A stretch of DNA of 64,000 nt. Source: Mycolicibacterium arenosum (GTDB taxonomy: Bacteria; Actinomycetota; Actinomycetes; Mycobacteriales; Mycobacteriaceae). A model generated the notes under the pieces. It made no database searches. It saw nothing but the letters and a program-made list of their open reading frames with translations, and was not told the origin of the DNA. Where the stretch lies: NCBI RefSeq assembly GCF_024320865.1, contig NZ_JANDBD010000004.1, forward strand, positions 372,001-436,000, given 5' to 3'. Below are positions 54,466 to 62,918 of the stretch, in pieces. Made by a program: the position numbers and the translations under genes. The stretch's first letter is position 1. Each line of letters begins with the position of its first letter.

Positions 54466-56154
54466 TCAGGACACGCGCCGCCGGACTTCCGCCGACCGCA
54501 GGGCGGATCGGAACATCGGTCCGATGACGCCGACGAGCCCGTCGGGCCGCGCCACGACGGCGTGCGCCGCGCTGCCGAACACGTGGCGAAGCGAGGCGAC
54601 GTCGACACTGGCCCCGACGGTCAGGCATACACAGCCGATTCCCCGCCTGCGGGCCTCGGTCAGCGCCCGCCGCGCGTCGGCCGCGCCGTACCCGAGTTCG
54701 TACCCGTGGTCGTAGGCCAGCCCGTCCGACAGCACGACCAGCAGGCGGCGCGAGGTTCCGCCGCTGCGCTCCAGCACCGCGGAGCCGTGCCGGACGGCCG
54801 CACCCAGCCGCGAATAGGACGCCGGCTCGAGGCTGTTGAGCCGCTTCAGCGTGCGCGAGTCGAGGTGCTCGTCGAAACGCTTGACGGGAGTCACGTTCAC
54901 CGCCGAACGCCCCTGCGAGTTGTAGGCGTAGAGCGCGACGCGGTCACCGAGATCGTGCAGCGCCACCACCAGGTTGGCCGCGGCCACGCGCTGCTGCTGG
55001 TGCACGGTCCGCCCGAGCGTGCCCGCTTCGGCCGCGGATCCCGAGACGTCGAGGAGCACCAGCACCGACAGGTCGCGGCGCCTGCGCAGGCTGTCGAGGT
55101 ACACCGCTTCGTCGGGCACCGAGCCGGCCGCGAGTTCGACACGGGCCTCGACGGCGGCGTCGATGTCGATGTCGTCGCCCTGCGGCTGGCGATGCCGCCG
55201 GTGCAGTCCCATGCCCAGTCGAGCGAGAGGACGCCGCACCGCCAGCGCGTCGTCGATCTCGGCCGACGCCGACGGGTCGAGTCGCGCCGGTATCTCACGA
55301 ACCGTGCACCAGTCCGCCCGGTAGCGCCGACGGTTGACGTCCCACTCCGGATACGTGACTCCCCCGGCCGTCACGTCGGCACCGTCGTCGGACTGCGCCG
55401 CGGCAGCGGACATCACCGCGTGGGTGCTGCGATTGGACGAGTTCGTGCGGTGCGTCGGACTGTCCGCCCCCGGCGGCCCGCCGCTGGTACCGCTCGACCG
55501 CGCCGACCCCAGCATCTTCTTGAGCCACTTGCCGATGAACCCGCCCCCGCCGACAGGACTGCTGAACAGATCCGGCCCGCCGTCGGCGTCGGCCGGCTCC
55601 CCGTCGTCGAGTTCCTCGAGGTCGCGCTTCGCATCGCGGCGCGGGATGTGACCGACGCTCTCGTCGGCTTTCCGGGCGCCCGCCTTCTCGCATGCGGCGA
55701 GCACCTGCTTCACGCGGAGCACGCCGAACCACGGCGGCGGATCGGGCAGCGGCGCCGCGGAGTGCGCTATCGCCAGGGACTCCGCCGCCGAGTCGCTGCG
55801 CGCCGCGACCTCCGCGTCGGCCAGGGTGGCCAGCCTCCCCGGCAGCACGTCGGCGCAGGCCGCGAGCGCCCGGTGACCCTCGAGCAGCAGGTAGCGCTGC
55901 GCCAGCTTCGGCCTGCGGGACAGTTCGCGGACCACGTCGGCATCGAGGCTGCCCGCGGCGATCAGGCACGCCTGCACCGCCAGCGCGCGGAGGCCGCCGC
56001 GGGTGTCCGCGGTGGCGTCCAGATGAATGCTCTGGCCGTCCGTCCACGCCGGTTCGCCCGGTTCGAGCGACAGCACGGCGACGGCACGACCCGCCAGCGC
56101 GGAGGCGGTCATGGCCCATCCGGCCACGCGCTCGGCACCCCCGCGTTCAACCAC
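54466..56154 (-). CDS. VWA-domain protein, NorD/CbbO-like
   Basis: A 562-residue partner of the NorQ-type ATPase. The C-terminal von Willebrand A domain (about 375-562) has an intact MIDAS start, LVLLDVSGSAAE, then ALYAYNSQGRS and LVVLSDGLAYDHGYELGYGAAD. The N-terminal 200 residues are helical. A Gly/Ser-rich linker (about 200-300) separates the two. GTG 56154 is chosen since GGAGGTGAG lies just upstream. Divergent from the fadE gene with a shared 15-bp element between. Confidence 0.88.
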   Translation of the reverse strand: MVERGGAERVAGWAMTASALAGRAVAVLSLEPGEPAWTDGQSIHLDATADTRGGLRALAVQACLIAAGSLDADVVRELSRRPKLAQRYLLLEGHRALAACADVLPGRLATLADAEVAARSDSAAESLAIAHSAAPLPDPPPWFGVLRVKQVLAACEKAGARKADESVGHIPRRDAKRDLEELDDGEPADADGGPDLFSSPVGGGGFIGKWLKKMLGSARSSGTSGGPPGADSPTHRTNSSNRSTHAVMSAAAAQSDDGADVTAGGVTYPEWDVNRRRYRADWCTVREIPARLDPSASAEIDDALAVRRPLARLGMGLHRRHRQPQGDDIDIDAAVEARVELAAGSVPDEAVYLDSLRRRRDLSVLVLLDVSGSAAEAGTLGRTVHQQQRVAAANLVVALHDLGDRVALYAYNSQGRSAVNVTPVKRFDEHLDSRTLKRLNSLEPASYSRLGAAVRHGSAVLERSGGTSRRLLVVLSDGLAYDHGYELGYGAADARRALTEARRRGIGCVCLTVGASVDVASLRHVFGSAAHAVVARPDGLVGVIGPMFRSALRSAEVRRRVS

Positions 56155-56180
56155 GCACTCACCTCCGCAGGCATCCGTTG

Positions 56181-56195
56181 ACCAAATATCTGTTC
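56181..56195 (-). promoter_or_regulatory. Shared 15-bp element, copy 3 (norD-like/fadE divergent promoter)
   Basis: The minus strand reads GAACAGATATTTGGT, then CAACGG. It lies between the VWA gene (start 56154) and the acyl-CoA dehydrogenase gene (start 56244), able to control both. Confidence 0.7.
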
Positions 56196-56243
56196 CAACG
56201 TAAGGTCCCGTCCCAACCGCAGTCAATCGTGGGCTGGAGCTCA

Positions 56244-57401
56244 GTGGACTTCTCATACCCGACGGAGGCCGAGCGATTCCGCAAGGAGTTGCGCTCGTGG
56301 CTCGCCGCCAACCTCACCGACGACGTGATCGACGCCGGCAGGAACCCCGGCGCCGACCCGGCGGCGTTCGACACGCTGCGCCGGTGGAACGCCACGATGG
56401 CCGACGCCGGCTGGGCCGCGGTGTCCTGGCCTGCGGCCTACGGAGGTCGCGGTGCATCGGTGCTCGAGCAGTTGGTGTACGCCGAGGAAACGACGAAGTG
56501 TCGAGTTCCCAACCCGCTCAACATCATCGGGATCAACAACATCGCACCGGCGATCATGCAGTACGGCACCGATCAGCAGAAGACCGACCTGCTGCGCCGC
56601 ATGCTGCGCGCCGACGACATCTGGTGCCAGGGCATGTCCGAACCGGAATCCGGGTCGGATCTCGCCTCGCTGCGGACCAGGGCGGTGCGGGATGGCGATC
56701 ACTTCGTGGTCAACGGGCAGAAGATCTGGACATCGCTGGGGCACCGGGCCGACTGGTGTCAGCTCTACGTCCGCACCGATCCGGATGTGCGCAAGCACGA
56801 GGGCATCTCGTGCTTCATCGTCGACATGTCACTGCCGGGTATCGAGGCCCGACCCCTGGTCACGCTCAACGGTGACGAGGATTTCGCCGAGGTGTTCTTC
56901 ACCGACGTCCGAGTGCCGGCCGACGCACTGCTCGGTCCGCTGCACGGCGGCTGGCAGGTGGCGACCACGACGTTGTCCCACGAACGCGCGGCGGCGGCAC
57001 GGCTGTACTCCGAACTGCAGGTCCGGCTCGCCGATCTCGTCACCGACCTGCAAACCGCCAGGGTCGGACGGCGGCCTGCGCTCGAGGACCCGGTGACCCT
57101 GCATCGCATCGGCGAACTCGCCGCGCGGGTGAAGTTCCTGGAAGTCCTGTGCCAGCGCTCGATCTCGGCGATCCTGCACGGTGGCGACGCCTACTCCACG
57201 GCCGGCCTCGCGAAGTCGATCTGGGGTGAGATCGGGCAGGACCTCGCCGCGCTGGCGTTCGACGTGCTCGGTCCCCGCGGCAGCGCGAAGTGGGCCGACT
57301 TCCGGTTGACCGCACGGGCGTTGACGATCGCCGGCGGCACGACGCAGATCACCAAGAACATCACCGCGCAACGCGTCCTGGGTTTGCCGAAGCCGCGATG
57401 A
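56244..57401 (+). CDS. Acyl-CoA dehydrogenase (FadE-type), probable alpha partner
   Basis: A 385-residue FAD enzyme that would desaturate an acyl-CoA at C2-C3. It starts DFSYPTEAERFRKELRSWL. Other parts are MSEPESGSDLASLRTRA (FAD/substrate loop), GQKIWTSLGHRADWCQLYVRT, and the C-terminal IAGGTTQITKNITAQRVLGLP. GTG 56244 is chosen because it matches the usual family start; GTG 56229 is possible. A second, shorter FadE follows after 25 bp. Adjacent fadE pairs in mycobacterial steroid catabolism form alpha2beta2 heterotetramers, so these two likely do as well. Confidence 0.92.
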   Translation: MDFSYPTEAERFRKELRSWLAANLTDDVIDAGRNPGADPAAFDTLRRWNATMADAGWAAVSWPAAYGGRGASVLEQLVYAEETTKCRVPNPLNIIGINNIAPAIMQYGTDQQKTDLLRRMLRADDIWCQGMSEPESGSDLASLRTRAVRDGDHFVVNGQKIWTSLGHRADWCQLYVRTDPDVRKHEGISCFIVDMSLPGIEARPLVTLNGDEDFAEVFFTDVRVPADALLGPLHGGWQVATTTLSHERAAAARLYSELQVRLADLVTDLQTARVGRRPALEDPVTLHRIGELAARVKFLEVLCQRSISAILHGGDAYSTAGLAKSIWGEIGQDLAALAFDVLGPRGSAKWADFRLTARALTIAGGTTQITKNITAQRVLGLPKPR

Positions 57402-57426
57402 GCGCATGCGCGAGGAGCGGACGATC

Positions 57427-58371
57427 ATGAACCTCGAACCGACCGGCGAACAGCGGGAACTCCGCGCCACCGTGCGCCGCTTCCTGGGCGAGCACGCCTC
57501 GGTCGCCGGGCACGTGCGCCCCTGGATCGACGGCGTTCGCTCACCGGATGTGTGGCACGGTCTCGCCGAGCTCGGCGCCACCGGCCTGTTGGTTGCCGAG
57601 GAGTTCGGCGGCACCGGTCTGTCGATGACCGACGCGGTCATCGTCGCCGAGGAGACGGGCGCGGCGCTGCTGCCCGAGCCGTGGCTGTCGAGCGCCGTCG
57701 CCGCACCGCGCGCCGTCCACCGGTTCGACGCCGAGCTCGCGTCGGCCGACCTGCTCCGCGGCATCGCCGACGGCGCGATCACCGCAGCCGTCATGTTGGG
57801 CGATACCCCCGTGGACGCCGACGTCGTCTTGAGCACCGCCCCGCACCCCGACGGGGAGGCGCTGTACCGCGGGGAGGAACTACTCGGCACCGCCCCGAGC
57901 GGCGCCGTTGCCGCGCTCACCGACGACGTGTTCATCGCGACGGCGGCGGACGCCCTCGGAGCGGCACAGCGACTGCTCGACACCGTCGTGGAGTACGCCA
58001 AGAAGCGCACTCAGTTCGGTCAGCCGATCGGCGGCTTCCAGTCCGTCGCACACCTGTGTGTCGACATGTTCGAAACCGTCGAACTGACGCGCAGCGGGGT
58101 GCTACACGCGGCGTGGGCAGCAGACGAAGGCGACGCCGAGGAACGTCACGTCGCAGCGTGGCGACTCAAAGCCTTCGCCTCACGACTCGCCTCGGTCGGA
58201 GACATCGCCGTCCAGCTCTTCGGCGGCATCGGCTTCACCTGGGAGCACGATACCCACCTATACCTCAGGCGGCTGCTGTCGTGGAGTTCCCTGCTCGGCG
58301 GCTCCGATCCTTACCTCGAGGAGGTCGGTGATCTCTTCGTGAAATCCGTTGTAGGGAACGCATACTCGTGA
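57427..58371 (+). CDS. Short acyl-CoA dehydrogenase (FadE-type), probable beta partner
   Basis: A 314-residue acyl-CoA dehydrogenase-like protein, about 60-70 residues shorter than usual. The N-terminal helical domain (NLEPTGEQRELRATVRRFL) and C-terminal helical domain (YAKKRTQFGQPIGGFQSVAH, LFGGIGFTWEHDTHLYLRR) are present. The middle beta domain is reduced to about 50 residues around ALYRGEELLGTAPSGAVAALTDD. It probably cannot act alone and pairs with the preceding FadE. ATG 57427 follows GAGGAG. Its stop overlaps the next SDR start (GTGA). Confidence 0.9.
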   Translation: MNLEPTGEQRELRATVRRFLGEHASVAGHVRPWIDGVRSPDVWHGLAELGATGLLVAEEFGGTGLSMTDAVIVAEETGAALLPEPWLSSAVAAPRAVHRFDAELASADLLRGIADGAITAAVMLGDTPVDADVVLSTAPHPDGEALYRGEELLGTAPSGAVAALTDDVFIATAADALGAAQRLLDTVVEYAKKRTQFGQPIGGFQSVAHLCVDMFETVELTRSGVLHAAWAADEGDAEERHVAAWRLKAFASRLASVGDIAVQLFGGIGFTWEHDTHLYLRRLLSWSSLLGGSDPYLEEVGDLFVKSVVGNAYS

Positions 58372-59342
58372 TCGACTTCACCGGACAGACCGCCGTGGTG
58401 ACGGGCGCGGGCCGAGGGCTCGGCCGCCTGTACGCACTCGAGCTCGCACGGCGCGGGGCCGCCGTGGTCGTCAACGATCTCGGCGGGACGATGCACGGCG
58501 CCGGTTCGGACGCCAGCGTGGCCGACGAGGTGGTCGCCGAGATCACCGCGGCCGGCGGCACTGCCGTCGCCTCTTACGATTCGGTCGACAGCCCCGAAGG
58601 CGGCCGGGCGATCGTGGACTCGGCCTTGGACGCCTTCGGCCGCCTGGACGTCGTGGTGAGCAACGCGGGCATCTTCAACAGCATCCCGTTCGAGGAGATC
58701 ACTCCGGAGAACTGGCGACAGATGTTGAGCGTCCACCTCGACGGCGGCTTCTATGTCAGCCAACCGGCCTACCGGGCGATGATGCGGCAGAAGTACGGCC
58801 GCTTCGTGTTCATCTCGTCGTCCGCAGGCAACTTCGGCCAGCCGATGGAAGCGCACTACGCCGCCGCCAAAACGGGGCTGGTCGGCCTGTCCAACGTCAT
58901 CGCCATCGAGGGTGCCGCGCACGGCATAGCCTCCAACACCGTTCTCCCCACCGGATTCTCGCGAATGGTCACCGAGACGGTCGGCGACGAGAAGTTCCTC
59001 ACCGAGTCGGGCTTCATGCGCGCGATCCGGCCCGAACTCGTGGTGCCCCTCGTGGTGTTCCTGGCCAGCAGCGCCTGTGAGTTCACCCACCGCAACTACT
59101 CGGCCAGCGCCGGCCGTTACGCGCGAGCCTTCATGGGTCTCGGCGAGGGCTGGCTAGCCGACTCGTCGGGCGATCCGACCGCGGACGACATTCTCGCGCA
59201 CCTCGACGAGGTGTCGGCCACCGCACGTTTCATCATCCCGGACTCGATCGTCGACGAGGTGCTCGAGGTCTGCGATCGCCTCGGCATCAGCCCCATGCCC
59301 GACAACGCCGAGGTTGACTTCCCCGCACCGACGAGTCGATAG
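58368..59342 (+). CDS. Short-chain dehydrogenase/reductase, MFE-2-like
   Basis: A 324-residue SDR. TGAGRGLGRLYALELARRGA and VVNDLGGTMHGAGSDASVADEVV resemble the 3-hydroxyacyl-CoA dehydrogenase part of multifunctional enzyme type 2 (17-beta-HSD4-like). The Ser strand is FISSSAGNFGQ and the catalytic motif HYAAAK gives YxxxK. It would oxidise a 3-hydroxyacyl-CoA after the FadE step and hydration; no hydratase gene is adjacent. GTG start overlaps the upstream stop. The extra C-terminal 60 residues are typical of this subgroup. Confidence 0.9.
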   Translation: MIDFTGQTAVVTGAGRGLGRLYALELARRGAAVVVNDLGGTMHGAGSDASVADEVVAEITAAGGTAVASYDSVDSPEGGRAIVDSALDAFGRLDVVVSNAGIFNSIPFEEITPENWRQMLSVHLDGGFYVSQPAYRAMMRQKYGRFVFISSSAGNFGQPMEAHYAAAKTGLVGLSNVIAIEGAAHGIASNTVLPTGFSRMVTETVGDEKFLTESGFMRAIRPELVVPLVVFLASSACEFTHRNYSASAGRYARAFMGLGEGWLADSSGDPTADDILAHLDEVSATARFIIPDSIVDEVLEVCDRLGISPMPDNAEVDFPAPTSR

Positions 59343-59354
59343 GCGGGGACCGCA

Positions 59355-59570
59355 ATGCGCTACCAGCACTACCTGCTGAATGACACCGTCGACGTCGACT
59401 GGGACGCCGCCCACGCCGAGACCTACTACCTGTTCGTCGGGACGGATCGCGAACCGGCGAGCCACATGACGATATCGGGCGGGCGCTCCGTGTCCGCGGT
59501 TCACGCGCCGACGAAGGACCGCACCGATCCGTCCTACCTGCGCCCGCTGACGCTCACCGGCAGCGGGTAA
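59355..59570 (+). pseudogene. Remnant of a SnoaL-like (NTF2-fold) protein
   Basis: A 71-residue frame. The first 45 residues, RYQHYLLNDTVDVDWDAAHAETYYLFVGT..., resemble the central strands of SnoaL_4/NTF2-like proteins, which are normally about 150-170 residues. After MTISGGR the similarity stops and the sequence becomes unlike the family. Both ends of the usual domain are missing. It follows the SDR by 12 bp and has GGGGAC before its ATG, so it may still be translated. I read it as a decayed gene, but a functional small protein cannot be excluded. Confidence 0.55.
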
Positions 59571-59646
59571 CCCCGAATAACCGGCGCGCGTCGGTAGACT
59601 TCGACCTCTGAGAACGTTCGGCGACAGCGATGATTGACGGGAGGCG

Positions 59647-60927
59647 ATGACCGTGGCCCAGCCGTCATCTGCGCCGGCTGAGAACGGATATCCCGACGCG
59701 ACGCGCCGAACCGAGATCCTGAAGACCGCGAACACCGTGATCGCGGCGTCCGGACTGCGCACGTCGCTGCAGCAGATCGCCGACGCCGCCGGCATCCTGG
59801 CCGGCAGCCTCTACCACCACTTCGAGTCCAAGGAAGCCATCCTCGTCGAGCTGATCAGGCGCTACCACGCCGAGCTCGACCGCATCGGGGAGACCGCGCT
59901 GGCACGGCTCGACGAACCGGACCCTCGCCCGATCTCCGAACAGATCATCGAGCTGGGCTGCGCCATCGCCCGCTGTGCCGTCGAGCACCGCGCCGCACTG
60001 CAGATGTCGTTCTTCGAGGGACCGAGCGCCGACCCCGAACTCATGGAGTTGACGCGGCGCAAACCCGCCGCCATCCAGGCGGCGATGCTGCAACTGCTGC
60101 GCGCGGGGCGCTGGAGTTCCTACATCCGCTCCGACGTCGACCTGCCGACGCTGTCCGACCGTATCTGTCAGAGCATGCTGCACGTCGGCCTCGACGTGAT
60201 TCGGCACAAGGCGTCCAGCGATCAGGTCGCGACGGTGCTCTGCCGCCTGCACCTCGACGGCCTCTCAGCGGAGATCCCCACCGACTCGGCGTTGGACAAG
60301 TCCGCTGCCTTCGCCGTCGTCGACGAGATCGTCAAGACGTGGTCCGAGGCCGACGATGCCGACGACAAGGTCCGCCACGTGCGCGCGGTGGCTCGTGCTG
60401 AATTCGGTCGTCGCGGATACGAGATGACGACGATCCGGGACATCGCATCCGCAGCCGGCCTCGGCACCGGCACCGTCTACCGCGTCATCGGCTCCAAGGA
60501 GGAGCTGTTGATGTCGATCATGCTGTCGTTCGGGCAGAAGGTCGGCGGGGCGTGGGAGGCGATCCTCGCCTGCGATTCCAGCCCGACTGAGAAACTGGAC
60601 GCGCTGAGCTGGCTGAACGTCTGTGCGCTGGACTACTTCCCCGATGAGTTCCGCATTCAGCTGGCGTGGATGCGACAGACCCCACCCGACGTTGCGGAGC
60701 CGGGGTGGTCCTACACGACGCGCCTGCGACAGATGAAATCGCTGCTGTCCGAGGGCATGGCATCGGGTGAGCTGCGCATCGACACCCCGAACATCGACAT
60801 TCTGACGCGCTGCGTCATCGGCGTGCAGTGGGTGCCGGAGAACATCCTGCGCGAGATCGGCGTGCGGCAGGCGCTCATCCTGGAGCGCGATACGGTGTTG
60901 CGCGGCATCGTTATTCGCCAGGACTAG
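59647..60927 (+). CDS. Tandem two-domain TetR regulator, Mce3R-like
   Basis: A 426-residue protein with two complete TetR units. The first HTH is LQQIADAAGILAGSLYHHFESKEAIL (about 38-65); the second is TTIRDIASAAGLGTGTVYRVIGSKEELL (about 262-290). Mce3R of M. tuberculosis, which represses the mce3 operon and adjacent lipid genes, has the same double layout and similar length (about 406 residues). It is the best candidate to bind the shared GAACARATRTTWGGT element. ATG 59647 follows GGGAGG. Its TAG stop shares CTAG with the stop of the convergent secreted-protein gene. Confidence 0.9.
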   Translation: MTVAQPSSAPAENGYPDATRRTEILKTANTVIAASGLRTSLQQIADAAGILAGSLYHHFESKEAILVELIRRYHAELDRIGETALARLDEPDPRPISEQIIELGCAIARCAVEHRAALQMSFFEGPSADPELMELTRRKPAAIQAAMLQLLRAGRWSSYIRSDVDLPTLSDRICQSMLHVGLDVIRHKASSDQVATVLCRLHLDGLSAEIPTDSALDKSAAFAVVDEIVKTWSEADDADDKVRHVRAVARAEFGRRGYEMTTIRDIASAAGLGTGTVYRVIGSKEELLMSIMLSFGQKVGGAWEAILACDSSPTEKLDALSWLNVCALDYFPDEFRIQLAWMRQTPPDVAEPGWSYTTRLRQMKSLLSEGMASGELRIDTPNIDILTRCVIGVQWVPENILREIGVRQALILERDTVLRGIVIRQD

Positions 60928-61418
60928 CCGTCCGTCTTCGGCGTCAGGATGAACGGCATCTCGATCGCCAACCATTGATTGACGCCACACGCGCCGCTCG
61001 GGCCGACGGTCTTGTCCCACCCGACTAGCCGAGTGGGGTTCAGGAAGTCGCGATAGAACGAGAAGTACTGCTCCCCCGGCGCGGTGGAGCCATCCGGGCA
61101 CGTCATCCATCCGTCGATGGTGTGTACGGCGCGCCAGCGGTTGTCGAGGTACGTCAGCTTCGCCTCCCAGCCGCGGTCACTGACCACACGGCCGGTGCAC
61201 TCCAGATAGTTCTGGCAGGTCGACTCCACCGTCCACGTGGTCGTCACCGACTCCTCGTCCTTGTCCCGGTCGTTGGTCTTGGCCTGCTGTCCGTTCGAGA
61301 ACGCGGTGAACACGCCGTTGAGTTCGATGTCGCTGTAGTCGGTATCGGCTCCGGCGGGCGCGGCGTGCGTGAACGCCGCAGCGGCAACGATCGCTATCCG
61401 AATCAGGTTACGCTGCAA
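60924..61418 (-). CDS. Secreted protein downstream of the mce operon
   Basis: A 164-residue protein. The N-terminus NLIRIAIVAAAAFTHAAPAGA is a signal peptide with cleavage likely after AGA, split here across its hydrophobic core. The mature part has four Cys (in STCQNYLECTG, MTCPDG, GACGV) suitable for two disulfides. The first codon is TTG with GGAG upstream; no ATG or GTG fits. It lies 21 bp after mceF on the same strand, so it is probably part of that operon. I do not recognise a known domain. It could be a mycobacterial secreted protein linked to mce function. Confidence 0.78.
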   Translation of the reverse strand: MQRNLIRIAIVAAAAFTHAAPAGADTDYSDIELNGVFTAFSNGQQAKTNDRDKDEESVTTTWTVESTCQNYLECTGRVVSDRGWEAKLTYLDNRWRAVHTIDGWMTCPDGSTAPGEQYFSFYRDFLNPTRLVGWDKTVGPSGACGVNQWLAIEMPFILTPKTDG

Positions 61419-61439
61419 TGTGTTCGCTCCTTCACCGAG

Positions 61440-62918
61440 CTATCGGGGTAAGACGAGATCCTGCCAGCTGGCCGGCTTTCCCACGACGAGGTCGGCCTGC
61501 CGAACCGAGGTGCCGTCGGGGGTCAGGTAGCGCCCGGTCTGCGGGTCGTACTCGGCGAAGGCGACCGGAGGCGCGTCGGCGGGCGCGAACGCGCTCGGCG
61601 CGGCACCGGGCGGCAGCGGCGTCCCCTCGATCGGTGCGGTCAGATGCTGTTCCCCTGGCACCCGGCGCTCAAGCGGAACGCCCTGCGCGACCAGGTTCGG
61701 GTCGAACGGTGGTGGTCCCAGCGCGTGTTGCCGCATGGCCAGGGGCTCGTACGGTTTGTCGCTGTCGCATATCTCGACCGTGGGCGCCCGCTTGCCGGGG
61801 TGACCCATGCACGGGAAGTTCCGCGCCCCGCGGACGGCGATCGGCGAGTCCTGGGGCAGCTTGCAGTAGAGACCGTCGGGGGTGTCGATCACGGTCGTGT
61901 CGGCGGGCGAACGCCATTGCGATGGCGGAAGGAACCCGACCGTGCACGCCGGCGGATCGTCGACGGCCACCCGGAAGTCGCCGACCACCTGCCCCGCCGC
62001 GTTGTTGATGGGCCGCTCGGCCTGATAGAAGGCGGCGGACGGTGGCAGCAGCACCAGCAACTGCTCGAGACCGGGACGATACGTGACGCCGATCTGGCCC
62101 AGGGTCGCCAGGTTCGCAAGCAGGATCGGCAGGGTCGGCTTGACCTGATCGAGTAGGCCGGTGACCTCGGACACCAGGCCGGGACCCGAGGCCAGGATGT
62201 TGCGCACAGCGGGGTCGTTGTCCGCTATCGACCCGGTGATCCCGGCGAGGCTTCTCGCCCAGGTCCTGGTGGCATCGGCCGACTGCGCCTGCCCGTCGAG
62301 TAACGGCCCGCTGTCATCGATCAGGGCTCGGGTCTGCTCGGACACCCCGTTGAGATCACGCGACAGCGTCGACGCGGCATCCACGATCGTCTCGAGATCG
62401 TCACCCGCGCCGTTCAATCCGGTGAAGGTCTCATCCAGCAGGTCGCTGAGCCGGTCCTTGGGAAGGCTGCCCACCAGCGCGCTGACCCGGTCGAGCATCA
62501 GCCCGACGGGCTGCGGAACGCTGGTGTTCGCCATCGAGATCACCGCACCGTCCGAGAGATAACCGCGCGACGTCGAGCGCGGCAGCAGATCGATGTACTG
62601 CTCGCCCACCGCGGACATGCTGCGCACGGCGACGTCGAGGTCCGCGGGTATCCGAGGATCGGACTCCAGCGACATCGTCGCCCGCGCACCGGTATCGGTG
62701 AGGTCGACGGCCGTGACCTTTCCGACCGTCACACCCCGGTAGGTGACGTTGGCGAACCGGTACAGCCCGCCCAACGCGGGGAGTTCAACCGTCACGGTGA
62801 TGCGGCCGATCCCCAGGAGGGTCGGCACCTGCAGGTAGGTGGTCAGCATCGCGGTGATGCCGATGATCGAGGCGATCGTGAAGACCGCCAACTGGATTCG
62901 GATGAAGCGTGTCAGCAT
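61440..62918 (-). CDS. mceF: Mce-family protein MceF
   Basis: A 492-residue MlaD/MCE protein. It has an N-terminal helix (IQLAVFTIASIIGITAMLTTYL), then the MCE domain: ITVTVELPALGGLYRFANVTYRGVTVGKVTAV and MSAVGEQYIDLLP. After this comes a helical region that in known complexes forms the lipid tunnel, and a Pro/Ala-rich C-terminus. The MLTRFIRIQL opening is typical of MceF. MCE proteins form a shuttle for lipids or sterols across the cell envelope. The ATG overlaps the mceE stop (ATGA). The Mce number (1-4 or other) cannot be told from this part. Confidence 0.92.
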   Translation of the reverse strand: MLTRFIRIQLAVFTIASIIGITAMLTTYLQVPTLLGIGRITVTVELPALGGLYRFANVTYRGVTVGKVTAVDLTDTGARATMSLESDPRIPADLDVAVRSMSAVGEQYIDLLPRSTSRGYLSDGAVISMANTSVPQPVGLMLDRVSALVGSLPKDRLSDLLDETFTGLNGAGDDLETIVDAASTLSRDLNGVSEQTRALIDDSGPLLDGQAQSADATRTWARSLAGITGSIADNDPAVRNILASGPGLVSEVTGLLDQVKPTLPILLANLATLGQIGVTYRPGLEQLLVLLPPSAAFYQAERPINNAAGQVVGDFRVAVDDPPACTVGFLPPSQWRSPADTTVIDTPDGLYCKLPQDSPIAVRGARNFPCMGHPGKRAPTVEICDSDKPYEPLAMRQHALGPPPFDPNLVAQGVPLERRVPGEQHLTAPIEGTPLPPGAAPSAFAPADAPPVAFAEYDPQTGRYLTPDGTSVRQADLVVGKPASWQDLVLPR

